DNA of 64,000 bases from Trematomus loennbergii. Lineage: Eukaryota; Chordata; Actinopteri; Perciformes; Nototheniidae. The DNA is taken from contig JAAOOA010000117.1 of assembly GCA_012861695.1 (NCBI GenBank), positions 62,001 through 126,000 of the forward strand. Reading direction: 5' to 3'. The notes under the pieces were generated by a model, which was given only the letters and a program-made list of their open reading frames with translations, was not told where the DNA came from and made no database searches. Shown piece after piece: positions 1 to 10,682 of the stretch (positions are counted from its first letter, which is position 1; every line of letters begins with the position of its first letter). The position numbers were made by a program, and so were the translations under genes.

Positions 1-861
1 GGTGGGAGTGTCCCTGCATCATGTGATCACATCCTGTGAGGTAGTACTCAGTATTTCACAAAGTAAAGGTGGTAGTATAGGTGGTACTGGGGGTCCCCCT
101 GAAGTACATCACAGTTTGTTTACTTTAACGCTGAACAGTTACACCACGAAGCTGATGGTCATGTGATTTACAGAATTCAGATATGGTACGACTAATCAAC
201 AAAACATTTTTTTATGTAAACAATAAAAATTAGATGTTTCAGCCTCACAAATCTAATTTTTGGATCACATGAACTAAATATTTGTGGGTTATAAACTGAC
301 AAAACAAGACATTACTATGGACTTATGGACTTTTACTATTTTCTGACATTTTGAAGACTAAACAATTTCCTCTGGAAAATAATGGGCAGGTTAATGCATA
401 ACAAAAAGTAATCGTCGGTTGAAGCCCACATTAAAACATTTGGATATAGCTAACGTCCTTTGTGTGACTGCAGTGTTTAAGCAAAGAGGACTGGATCACA
501 TCACTCCCACCAATACACCTGTGAGGGTCAAACACAAAACCACATGTTCCAGAACCACCAGTGAGTCTCTGCTCTACTGGCAGAATCATCACACATAAGC
601 TCTGTATTTGATTTGTAACGTCCAGAACCTCCTGTCCAGGGTTAGGGTTGGTTTAATCAGAGCAGCTGTGATCAGTGTTATAGTCATGTGTGTGATGGAG
701 GTGTGAGGTTACAACAGAGAGATGAACAGCTGGAGCGTCTCTGAACTGAATGATTCTGTCATTAAACTGGAGGTCCCCCTACAGGACAGCAGACACATAG
801 AATCACTAACAGCCAAATATCTGGGGTTTTTTCAGCCTCCTCCTGTGTGTGTGTCACTGTG

Positions 862-1340
862 TTGACTCACAGCACAGAAGTACAAGCCTTTGTCTCCTGG
901 CTGCAGATCCTTCACTGTGAACGTCCCGCTCTCAGCGTCAGGCTTTGTGGCTGAGAACTTGTCTTTGCTGAATTCTCCAAAATCATGATTATCTTTGTTC
1001 CCTGATATTGTGAACACGATTAGCTCCATAGTTTCTCCTGGCAGTTGTCTGTACCAGTACATCTGGAAGTAGCCAACACCCTTTGTGTGTGTGCAGCTCA
1101 TTGTTGCATTGTCTCCCTGTGTTTCCCACAGCATGTCAGTCTGGGTGACATCGCTTCCATCAGTTAGACCTGAGTGTCGACAAAAAGACACCTTAATTAA
1201 CTACAACACCTTAATTAACATAAAACATGAACATTATTAATTTGATATTGATGAGTAAAGCAGTGCACAGTATTACCTGTAGTCCACAGTAAAAAGATGG
1301 ACACTGTGAGGAAGCTGTGTTTAAAGATGATCACATCCAT
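862..1340 (-). CDS. TRBV: TRBV segment, left group, copy 1 (open frame)
   Basis: T-cell receptor beta variable segment encoding the V part of the antigen-binding chain at the T-cell surface. The leader exon is 1277-1340 (signal peptide MDVIIFKHSFLTVSIFLLW, donor GTAAT). The V exon is 862-1169, with an acceptor CAG. The V domain has the first Cys (TMSCTH), the core Trp (MYWYRQ) and the conserved YFC at the 3' end, followed by heptamer CACAGTG (855-861 on the plus strand). The frame is open through both exons. The nonamer is damaged: two bases present in copies 2 and 3 are missing, so at 23-bp spacing it reads AAAAACCCC instead of ACAAAAACC. The coding part looks functional, but recombination may be weak. 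It lies 3' of TRBC in the same orientation. Confidence 0.88.
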
Positions 1341-1962
1341 GATGTCTGACAGAAACTGCAGAGCCTCATAAAGTATGAAGAGCTGCAGGAGGGAGTGTCC
1401 CTGCATCATGTGATCACATCCTGTGAGGTAGTACTCAGTATTTTACAAAGTATAGGTGGTACTGGGGGTCCCCCTGAAGTACATCACAGTTTTGTTTACT
1501 TTAACGCTGAACAGTTACACCACGAAGCTGATGGTCATGTGATGTAAATAATTCAGATATGGTACGAGTAGAGCTGCAATGACTAATCAACAACATTTGT
1601 TTTATGTAATCAATGCAAATTAGATGTTTCAGCCTCTCAAATCTAATTTTTGGATCACATAAAGTAAAGATGTCTGGGTTATAAACTGACAAAACAAGAC
1701 ATTACTATGGACTTATGGACTTTTACTTTTTTCTGACATTTTGACAGAGGTGGGAGTAAGTCCTACATGTGCAAGTCATGAGCAAGTCTCAAGTCTTGAC
1801 CTACAAGTATCAAGCAAGTCCCAAGTCACTGTGGTGAGAGTCAAGCAAGTCAAGTCAAGTCATACGAAATTCTGATGAATAAGCCCAGTTTCCGCATTTA
1901 AATCAGTTAAAAGACAATGGTTATGAAAATGGATTCAACCCACACTATGATCTTCATTACAT

Positions 1963-2684
1963 CAGTGGCGAGCCGTCAGGGCCCTCTAGGCCCTCTGTGA
2001 GGGCCTAAGATATTCCAAAAAATAATATTTAAAAACATTAAAAAAAATATATATTTTTTAAATATATATTTTTTTAATATTATTTTTGTTATATTTTTCA
2101 TTAGTTTTACCGAAAAAAAACTTGATTTAATAAAATAACATTTCCAAAGAAATAAATCCTTCGAATCTGCCTGTTCAGTCTCTGTTTGAATGTCAGTTAC
2201 TATAGCGGGCCTCTCTGCGATTCACAGAGGGCCCGCTATAGTAACTGAACGAGAGAGTAATGTCAAATGACAGTACAATTGACCAATCATATCTTCCCTC
2301 TAAATGGGTGGGTTTTATTATCGCAGACTTTATGACGAGTTCCGCCCGCTGTGAAACTGTTCTTGTTTCCATAGCAACAACAACTTCCTGTCAACAGCGT
2401 GAACTCGCCTTCAAAATAAAAGCATGCCAAATTACACTTAAGACATACAACTGCAATGAAAGTAACAAACACAATGCAATATCATTTTCAATGTCAAAGA
2501 ACACAAATTGGGTTCACAGGTGTTGTTTTGTGTGGTAGAGGGTCGCTGTCATTGATGCGTTTTGCACCCTGGGCCGTTGTTTTGATATTCCGCTGAAGTA
2601 TACGCTGTGACGTAATAACGTCTTTTTTCGAAGGAAGGGGTGGGGGTCAGAGGGCCTAGGTATAAAGCTCACGGCTCGCCACTG
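1963..2684. mobile_element. Nested hAT-like nonautonomous element
   Basis: A 722-bp element inserted inside the larger hAT. The terminal inverted repeats start CAGTGGCGAGCCGT, and the flanks duplicate CATTACAT (1955-1962 and 2685-2692). It has no transposase frame. An internal near-perfect palindrome (2193-2248) and a long A/T run near 2030-2100 are its main features. Confidence 0.85.
2193..2248. repeat. Long palindrome (hairpin) inside nested hAT
   Basis: The arm TCAGTTACTATAGCGGGCC (2193-2211) is matched by its reverse complement ending at 2248, around a short loop that includes TGCGATTCAC. This would form a stem of about 20 bp as DNA cruciform or RNA hairpin. Confidence 0.8.
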
Positions 2685-2877
2685 CATTACATACACAGTT
2701 AATCATTTGAAATCTAATTAGACCGATGACAATCATATTAGATTCATATTAACCCTAGAACTGCAGACAATATAGCTAGGACTCAGTCAAAAGGTCTGTT
2801 CAAAAAGGCAGAATTCCAGGTAAGAAAATCATATATGGCATTTGCCATTACACATATTTAATTTAAATGTCTGTTAA

Positions 2878-3282
2878 CACTAGAACCGCCAACAGCGTCA
2901 GCACCTACATAGATATCATTTTCAAATCATTTAATTTGTTCCTCTTCATCATTTCCTTATAAACTAAGTAGGACGATTTAAAACTCACTTAATTGGGTTA
3001 ATTTGAAATTGCTTCAGTTTATCATCATAACAGATCAAAAAGTTCAGATTCATTTTACAATAAATCAAGGAATGATGCACTTCTACAAACAAAAACACCA
3101 TAATTAAAACATTTAAACAAACTACTAAAAGTAGATGAACTACATTATTCAACAGTTTACAGTAACTTCTGATAATAACACAGGGGAAATAAACGAGGCA
3201 TCTCTTTTCCTCTCTCTCTCTCTCTCCTGACAGCCCGTCAGTATCAGGGTTAGTACAAATGAATCCCTTGGCGGTTCTAGTG
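2878..3282. mobile_element. piggyBac-like MITE, TTAA-flanked
   Basis: A 405-bp element with 15-bp terminal inverted repeats CACTAGAACCGCCAA. The left flank is TTAA (2874-2877); the right flank reads TTCA, probably a mutated TTAA. A similar isolated tip, TTAA followed by CCCTAGAA, lies at 2749-2760. TTAA targeting and CCCTAGAA-type tips are typical of piggyBac-related elements. Confidence 0.6.
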
Positions 3283-3384
3283 TTCATTTACCGTTTTGTC
3301 TTCTCTTTGTAATGCTTAATCGATTTGAAACCAAGTCTAACGTAGCTTAAACTTAACGTTAGCTTTCTAGCTAACACAACACAT

Positions 3385-3579
3385 TCACGCACCTTTCTCT
3401 GTGGGTTTTTTTGTAGTGACGAATGAAGTTGGATGTTTGGTGGTCGTGTCACTGATCTTTATGCTGCAGACCCTGCATACCGCTGTTCTCTTCTTATTAG
3501 CGTCATCGACAACATAATCCTTGAATCCAAACTTCACTATTTGTGGAGTAACGCTAGCCGCTGCCATGTTAACTGACAC
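3385..3579 (-). pseudogene. BED-type zinc-finger fragment of hAT transposase
   Basis: A 64-residue frame starts MSVNMAAASVTPQIVKFGFK and contains a CRVC pair and nearby His residues, as in the N-terminal BED finger of hAT transposases. The frame then ends, and no RNase-H-like catalytic domain follows, so only the 5' part of the transposase gene survives inside the 1745-3877 element. Confidence 0.55.
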
Positions 3580-4409
3580 TCCTGCCTTCTAGTGGGTTGC
3601 CAGGTTTGCGCGCACGGCGCTATAATCACCCAATCACGTTTTTCGAAAAAACTAAACGTAATATCTCACTACAAAAACAAACGCAAATATTTAATTTTAA
3701 ACAGACAAGTCCTTTCAAGTCATCTGTCTCAAGCTTAAGTCAAGTCTCAAGTCATGAATACCAAGTCAAAGTCAAGTCAAGTCTTTTATCAATGTTAGTC
3801 AAGCAAGTCTCAAGTCAAAAAATATGCGACTCGAGTCTGACTCGAGTCAAGTCATGTGACTCGAGTCCCCACCTCTGCATTTTGAAGACTAAACAATTTC
3901 CTCTAGAAAATAATGGGCAGGTTAATGCATAACAAAAAGTAATCGTCGGTTGAAGCCTACATTAAAACATTTGGAAATAGCTAATGTCCTTTGTGTGACT
4001 GCAGTGTTTAAAGCAAAGAGGACTGGATCACATCACTCCCACCAATACACCTGTGAGGGTCAAACACAAAACCACATGTTCCAGAACCACCAGTGAGTCT
4101 CTGCTCTACTGTCAGAATCATCACACATAAGCTCTGTATTTGAGTCATAACGTCCAGAACCTCCAGAACATCCATAACCTCCAGTTTAGGGTTAGTTTAA
4201 TCAGAGCAGCTGTGATCAGTGTTATAGTCAGTGTGTGTGATGGAGGTGTGAGGTTACAACAGAGAGATGAACAGCTGGGAGCGTCTCTGAACTGAATGAT
4301 TCTGTGATTAAACTGGAGGTCCCCCTACAGGACAGCAGACACATAGAATCACTAACAGCCAAATATCTGGGGTTTTTGTTCAGCCTCCTCCTGTGTGTGT
4401 GTCACTGTG

Positions 4410-4888
4410 TTGACTCACAGCACAGAAGTACAAGCCTTTGTCTCCTGGCTGCAGATTCTTCACTGTGAACGTCCCGCTCTCAGCGTCAGGCTTTGTGGCT
4501 GAGAACTTGTCTTTGCGAATCGTCCAAAATCATAATCATAATTATCTTTGTTCCCTGATATTGTGAACACAACTAGCTCCATAGTTTCTCCTGGCAGTTG
4601 TCTGTACCAGTACATCTGGAAATAGGTACCACCTTTGTGTGTGTGCAGCTCATTGTTGCACTGTCTCCCTGTGTTTCCCACAGCATGTCAGTCTGGGTGA
4701 CATCGCTTCCATCAGTTAGACCTGAGTGTCGACAAAAAAGACACCTTAATTAACTACAACACCTTAATTAGCATAAAACATGAACATTATTTGATATTGA
4801 TGAGTAAAGCAGTGCACAGTATTACCTGTAGTCCAAATAAAAAGATGGACACTGTGAGGAAGCTGTGTTTAAAGATGATCACATCCAT
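4410..4888 (-). pseudogene. TRBV: TRBV segment, left group, copy 2 (frameshifted)
   Basis: Close copy of the V at 862-1340. The leader exon is 4826-4888, one base shorter than its sisters, so out of frame. The V exon is 4410-4721. It keeps the YWYRQLPGETMEL core and the YFC end, but one G is missing in a GGG run before the framework-2 block and the region near 4515 (CTTTGCGAATCG) is rearranged relative to copy 1. The RSS is perfect: heptamer 4403-4409, 23-bp spacer, nonamer 4371-4379 (reverse complement ACAAAAACC). It could rearrange but not encode a chain, unless the indels are assembly errors. Confidence 0.82.
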
Positions 4889-5628
4889 GATGTCTGACAG
4901 AAACTGCAGAGCCTCATAAAGTATGAAGAGCTGCAGGGGGAGTGTCCCTGCATCATGTGATCACATCCTGTGAGGTAGTACTCAGTATTTCACAAAGTAG
5001 GTGGTAGTATAGGTGGTACTGGGGGTCCCCCTGAAGTACATCACAGTTTGTTTACTTTAACGCTGAACAGTTACACCACGAAGCTGATGGTCATGTGATG
5101 TAAAGAATTCAGATATGGTACGAGTAGAGCTGCAATGACTAATCAACAACATTTGTTTTATGTAAACAATGCAAATTAGTTTCAGCTTCTCAAATCTAAT
5201 TTTTGGATCACATGAACTAAATATTTGTGGGTTACAAACTGACAAATCAAGACATTACTATGGACTTATGGACTTTTACTTTTTTCTGACATTTTGAAGA
5301 CTAAACAATTTCCTCTAGAAAATAATGGGCAGGTTAATGCATAACAAAAAGTATTCGTCAGTTGAAGCCCACATTAAAAGATTTGGAAATAGCTAAGGTC
5401 CTTTGTGTGACTGCAGTGTTTAAAGCAAAGAGGACTGGATCACATCACTCCCACCAATACACCTGTGAGGGTCAAACACAAAACCACATGTTCCAGAACC
5501 ACCAGTGAGTCTCTGCTCTACTGTCAGAATCATCAACACATAAGCTATGTATTTGAGTCATAACGTCCAGAACCTCCAGTCCAGGGTTAGGTTAGTTTAA
5601 TCAGAGCAGCTGTGATCAGTCTTATAGT

Positions 5629-5907
5629 TAGACCCTCCAGAAAATCGCGGGCTAAAATCCTTGATTATGCGATTAAACATGCGGGGTTTTTATGCGAAAT
5701 ATGCGGAGAAGTTGCGAAATATGCGGAAATGTGCGAAAAGTTGCGAATATGCGGGAGGCGGAAAAAAGGTGATTCTTCTCCCACACCCTGTTACTAGGCT
5801 ACTACTGAATGAAGCCCTTTTAAAGAGTTCCTATGATAACAAGCATACTAGAAGCAAGTACATCACAAAGTGTTATTTATGTATTTATATATGGGCTATT
5901 TTAATCA

Positions 5908-5938
<31 letters not shown>

Positions 5939-6611
5939 TCTTCTCCGCCTCATTCTGTTTTCATTTACTCGTTCGTTATCTGACCAGCTTCAATCTTGTA
6001 GGCTACTCACCTCGTTTCTTGTGGCCCTCGAAACGGTTTTGGAGGTTGATGCCTCGGTGAACGTGAGTTGTTTTACTTTCTTGGCCGCAGCAGCAGAAAG
6101 CATTTTAGAATGTTTTAATGAACCGAAGTGGGTCGTCACCGTCGATTTTCTTTTATGTTCCAACACACAGTTGCACGGGGTGCAGATAGTTTCCCCCCAC
6201 TTTCGTGCAAGACATCTGCGTACTGCTTAGCCCGGTCTTTCGCAGAAATGTTCGTTGGCAAATGGGATGGATTCGATTTGTTCATCTTGGTCAGAGCCGT
6301 ATAATAGTATAATTATAATAGTATATAATAATAATAGTATAATAGTAGGCTATATAATAATCTATATGGCGCTGATCTAGTTGCTTTTCTCTCTCGTGTG
6401 AGTTCCACACATTCACTCTACGGTGTTTTACCTGCGCGAGCTGATGACATCACTACTTCACGTTAACTTTTTTTTTCCTCAATTTTGTGTGGAAAAATGC
6501 GGGAATTATGCGACCTTTTAATAAATATGCGGCCTTTTAAAAATATGCGCCATTTTGCTGATTATGCGGGAAATTATGCAATGGCATAATCGCGTTTTTC
6601 TGGAGGGTCTA
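5629..6611. mobile_element. DNA transposon (family unknown) with TAGACCCTCC termini
   Basis: A 983-bp element sits in the 3' flank of V copy 3. The inverted ends are TAGACCCTCCAGAAAA, and the flanks duplicate TATAGT (5623-5628 and 6612-6617). Inner sequence repeats ATGCGG/AATATGCGG motifs on both sides. An open frame at 5661-6230 reads as repeat translation and resembles no transposase I know. A short CA array lies at about 5908-5938. The 6-bp duplication is unusual for the common superfamilies. Confidence 0.7.
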
Positions 6612-6798
6612 TATAGTCAGTGTGTGTGATGGAGGTGTGAGGTTACAACAGAGAGATGAACAGCTGGGAGCGTCTCTGAACTGAATGATTCTGTGATTAA
6701 ACTGGAGGTCCCCCTACAGGACAGCAGACACATAGAATCACTAACAGCCAAATATCTGGGGTTTTTGTTCAGCCTCCTCCTGTGTGTGTGTCACTGTG

Positions 6799-7332
6799 TT
6801 GACTCACAGCACAGAAGTACAAGCCTTTGTCTCCTGGCTGCAGATTCTTCACTGTGAACGTCCCGCTCTCAGCGTCAGGCTTTGTGGCTGAGAACTTGTC
6901 TTTGCTGAATTCTCCAAAATCATGATTATCATTGTTCCCTGATATTGTGAACACAATTCGCTCCATAGTTTCTCCTGGCAGCTGTCTGTACCAGTACATC
7001 TGGAAATAGCCAGCACCCTTTGTGTGTGTGCAGCTCATTGTTGCACTCTTTCCCTGTGTTTCCCACAGGATGTCAGTCTGGTTGACATCGCTTCCATCAG
7101 TTAGACCTGAGTGAAACAAGAAAATATACTATAATAACCTTCAGTTGTTTGATCCTCCTTATATCACGTCAATATCAATATAAATGATAAAAACAGCAAA
7201 CACAAGAACATTAGTTGATGATAATGTATATTTACTAACCAGTGCAATGTCTATTTATTGTAAATTACCTGTAGTCCACAGTAAAAAGATGGACACTGTG
7301 AGGAAGCTGTGTTTAAAGATGATCACATCCAT
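6799..7332 (-). CDS. TRBV: TRBV segment, left group, copy 3 (intact)
   Basis: Intact V gene. The leader exon is 7269-7332 (64 nt, same length as copy 1) and the V exon is 6799-7106. The V domain has TMSCTH (first Cys), YWYRQLPGETMER, a TFTVKNLQPGDKG framework 3 and YFCAVSQ at the end. Its 23-RSS is canonical: heptamer 6792-6798, 23-bp spacer, nonamer GGTTTTTGT 6760-6768 on the plus strand. The intron differs from copies 1 and 2 (about 160 bp instead of about 105). This is the best functional candidate in the left V group. Confidence 0.9.
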
Positions 7333-8017
7333 GATGTCTGACAGAAACTGCAGGGACTCGTAAAGTATGAAGAGCTGCAGGGGGGAGTGTCTGTGTGATA
7401 ACCTCCTCTGAGCTGGAGCAAAGCATTCCGTGTTTTATCAAGTGGTATTAGGGGTCCCCCTGCAGTACATTGTAGATATCCCTGATCCCAATTTGGGAAA
7501 TGTTTGCGTTGCAGCAGCATAAATAACACAAGGCAATGTACATAAGAGAAACTAAGACACAGAAATAAACAGTCCAACATATTTCAGAAATAGAAATAGA
7601 AATTGTAGTATATTAAGTTAATGCTAATCAGTTACACTAAGAAGCTGAAGAAACCTGGATTAATCATTTCGGTTGCAAGTTGTAGAAATGATGTATTGTC
7701 AAGAGATGGCCTGATATTGTTTAAAATGACAGCTGAATATAAAATAGAATGATGAAGTCTCACAAAGCTCTCTAAAAAAAAAGGGATCAAAGCCTCAGTT
7801 TGAAGTTCTTTTTAAAACCTGCCTGAATAATTACATAATAGATACTTGTAAGTAATAAAACAAAAGCTTAAACCATTTTAATTTCACACTGTGGCAGAAT
7901 TCAAGTATGCTGTCAGTAGCTCTGAGGGGGTTCATTGATAACAGTTCATGTTATCCTGAAAGCTGCAGGTGCTGAGCCTCAGCTTGTTGTCTCTGACAGA
8001 CGGAGGAGAGTTCTTGT
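7333..8017. other. Intergenic spacer with no recognised gene
   Basis: AT-rich DNA between two V genes. The first ~60 bases still match the tandem V unit and the rest is unique. The RSS of the next V lies at its right end. Confidence 0.6.
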
Positions 8018-8047
8018 ATTGAGCTGAGGGGAATCTGCAGCACTGTG

Positions 8048-8478
8048 CTGACTGGCTGCACAGAAATACACACCGCTGTCCTCTAATGACAGATTAGAGA
8101 CACTGAGGCGAGACTGTTTACGGCCATCTCCGTCAAAGCTGATTTTCCTTTCACGTCGTCCTCTGGAAACGGGTACTTCGCATTCAGATATCCCAGAAAC
8201 TTCATATTTTGATGTTGGTCTTGTTTGTACCAGAGAATGCGATCATAGCTTGGTATGCTGTGTGAACATTGATCTCCCGGTCCACAGACTCTCCACTTCT
8301 CTTCATGATGAACGGAGGCGTTTGGAAGACGCTGTTAGAGGCACCTGCGGAACAAGCAGGAAACATTATAGATATTAGCCGTTCATTTTGCAGTGCCTTA
8401 CTTTTTTAAAGAATATTTTATCTAACCTGTTATCCATGCCAGATGAAAGATGCAAAATATGAAGGCAGTTAACATCAT
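8048..8478 (-). pseudogene. TRBV: TRBV segment of a second family, two frameshifts
   Basis: The leader exon 8427-8478 encodes MMLTAFIFCIFHLAWIT with a GTTAGA donor. The V exon 8048-8344 follows an acceptor CAG. In pieces it reads SNSVFQTPPFIMKRSGESVD, then CSHSIPSYDRILWYKQD, then a framework 3 ending SLEDSGVYFCAASQ. The joins need one extra A in AA before the first Cys codon and one in AAAA before ISFDGDG, so both breaks are one-base homopolymer shortfalls. The RSS is good: heptamer 8041-8047, 23-bp spacer, nonamer 8009-8017 (reverse complement ACAAGAACT). It is either a pseudogene or a functional gene with consensus errors. Confidence 0.82.
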
Positions 8479-9065
8479 GTTTAGCACGAGGAGACTCTTT
8501 ACTCTCAGCTTTCTGTTCACCTCCTGTTCACAGTTTACTGACAGGGGGGGTGTCCGTGTGTTGGGGTTGTTTATCAGAGAGAAGGTTGTTTCTCCCTCTG
8601 CTGCTGAGAAAAAAACATGCTAGAGCATTCAGTGAGTAAAACATTTGAAGGTAGACCATGAAACGTTTTCCTTTGTGGTAGCTTGTGTCACATGATTTGA
8701 AACTTGAACATCTTTTGTGTTACCAAAAATTAAAATAATCAACTCCAATTGACAATTTGATATATTATCCTCTGACCTGCACATCATCTTATTCATTGTA
8801 CAAATGCAGACTTGATACAGTCATACAGTATGTTTAAGTTTTAGTAAGTGGATCAGATTATTTTATATTACTATGCAATGTTATTATTTTTAATTAAATA
8901 TTTGTTTTCTTAATAAGCCATGTGTCTTCTAACCTCCCCTGCAAAATGTTCAAACGTTTTCCTAAATTGTGACTATGTTTATTATATACGTCTATTCGTA
9001 CAAATGATTCAGACATTATTATCTGACTGTATTAAACCCGTCTGTCCGCTGTGTTGCAGGTTTGT

Positions 9066-9080
9066 CCAGCAGGTGGCGCT
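9066..9080 (+). promoter_or_regulatory. CTCF-type motif
   Basis: CCAGCAGGTGGCGCT fits the vertebrate CTCF core pattern CCASYAGRKGGCRS at every position. It lies between the left V group and the transposon block, where a boundary would make sense in a receptor locus. A weaker relative, CCAATAGATGGCAC, is at 9729-9742 inside a repeat. No binding is shown by sequence alone. Confidence 0.5.
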
Positions 9081-9606
9081 CTGACAGTCGGCACAGCCTC
9101 CACTCAGCAGCAGCTCAGAGTCAGAGGTGAGTGTTAGACATCTGATGATAAACGCATGCTACTCTTGACATACGTGTGTACACACACTTCAACATGTATC
9201 ACTCTGCAGAGGTACACACACTGTTAGAGTGCAGCTTAGACTGATGGAGAGTGAGCAGATTCTCAGACTGTTGCCAAAAATAATTAAATCAATCATGCTT
9301 ACTTATTTTTCTACTGAGGTAAATATAGAACATTATATAGTGAGCTCAACCCTTTCGGACATTACTCGGGTCATTGTGTCTGCACCGTTCAATACTTACC
9401 GTAGCAAAATTAAAACATTCCAAACATTGCTTTTGCTGGAACATCAATAATGAACAACATCCATGTTTGTCATAAATACAATTTTTTAGGTCATTATGGG
9501 GATAGCAATGAACACAAGACTAGTTTCACAAGGGCAATTTAAATTCATAATAGAAAGACATTTGATGACAGTATGTTGGAATTCTGCATTCATTTTTTCA
9601 GCTTGT

Positions 9607-9760
9607 TAATATCTACCGTATTTTCCGGACTATAAGTCGCGTTTTTCTTACCTGTCTGGCTGGTCCTGCGATTTATACTCCGAAGCGACTTATATATTGA
9701 ATGTTGTCTAACTGCGTTCAAACTCCGGCCAATAGATGGCACTGTATACAATCGTGACAA
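9607..9760. repeat. Dispersed repeat starting CGTATTTTCCGGACTATAAG
   Basis: The motif CGTATTTTCCGGACTATAAG at about 9614 recalls the tip of a repeat common in fish and other vertebrate genomes; a partial inverted match (CGAAGCGACTTATA) follows within 70 bp. Family not identified. Confidence 0.45.
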
Positions 9761-10569
9761 CTGAAAACTGCTGTACCACCGAAAAAGAAAAAAGTCACGG
9801 CAACTGGGAGGATGCGTCATGTAACTTTCCAGGATGTTGTGGGATGGATGGACACAGCATGGGCTTCTCTGCCGACCGACACCATCCTGTCGGGATTCAG
9901 AAAGGTCTAATCGGAGCTGATTCTGATGGAGAGTTTGAGGACAGCCCGGAGCAGGACATGCTGCTTCATCCACACCGGAGTTGGCGGAAGTGTTTAAAGG
10001 TCACCTATCATGCTATTTTTAGGCAATAGCATAGGTCTCAGGTATATACAAATATATAAAAAACAGGTCTATGAAGTGTTTTGCTCAAAACCTCATATCC
10101 CTCTATTTCACTTCCTGTTTCAAAAGTGCTGATTTTATGTATAAAGCTTTAAAAAAAAAAAAAAAAGTGATTAAAAAAGAGGGGCGGAGCTTATGCCTGC
10201 TCATGCGGGAGATTCTACCGGCAGATAGAGTGGCGAAGTCACGCCCATCTACTTCCGGCAATGGGACCTTATTTCGGAAAAATTATGCATTGAAGTCAAT
10301 GGGGAGAGAAAACGTATCTTTCGATCCCGTTTGAATTGTGCCATGAATTACACATATGATGTTTGTCAATCTTAAAAAATTATTTCCATGTCAAAAAAGT
10401 CACAGTTTGTCTTAAAACTGTTGAAATATAAGACTTTGAAAAATACGCAACTAGAAAGACTACAAATCCCAGAGTCGCGTAAGTGATGTCATAACTGATT
10501 TATTCCCTCCACTAAATATAAGAGATAGCTCAAATAAATGTACTTACTGTACTTACTTACTTTAACAAG

Positions 10570-10682
10570 ATGCCTGTGTGCTTTGTACCAGGTTGTTATC
10601 ATACCAGAAATAATACCTCTTGCTCATTCTTTCGCTTCCCGTCTGATAAAAGGACCAGGAGTCGCTGGATCAAACACATCAG
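10570..10682 (+). CDS. THAP zinc-finger exon of the transposon
   Basis: An ATG opens MPVCFVPGCYHTRNN and continues through SFFRFPSDKR to RWIKHIR, where a GTAAAA donor follows. The M-x2-C-x4-C spacing, the FxFP block and the RWxK motif are those of the THAP DNA-binding finger, which begins many PIF/ISL2EU and P-element transposases. The rest of the finger (C-terminal Cys/His and AVPTIF-like block) should be in a later exon, which I could not place. Confidence 0.7.

Larger units (their letters stand above)
1745..3877. mobile_element. hAT-like DNA transposon with 8-bp target duplication
   Basis: A 2133-bp insertion between V copies 1 and 2. Its ends are inverted (CAGAGGTGGG at the left, CCCACCTCTG at the right). 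The flanks duplicate CATTTTGA (1737-1744 and 3878-3885), and the unoccupied site is visible in the sister V units. Both subterminal regions are rich in AAGTC/CAAGTC repeats. The 8-bp duplication and a BED-finger fragment inside (3385-3579) place it with hAT elements. It carries at least two younger insertions. Confidence 0.85.
1..7390 (-). repeat. ~1.4-kb tandem TRBV duplication array (three units)
   Basis: Three successive units each hold one TRBV with its leader and the same flanking DNA. The motif GGAGTGTCCCTGCATCATG appears near 5, 1391 and 4939 as the unit edge. The third unit, behind V3, diverges after about 7390. With the inserted transposons (1745-3877 and 5629-6611) removed, each unit is about 1.4 kb. 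Unit flanks are nearly identical, so the duplications are recent. A further unit probably continues beyond position 1. Confidence 0.8.

Noticed and set aside
9590..10029. Overlapping frames on both strands near 9.6-10 kb
   Set aside because: They run through a dispersed repeat and the transposon tip; neither resembles a known protein.
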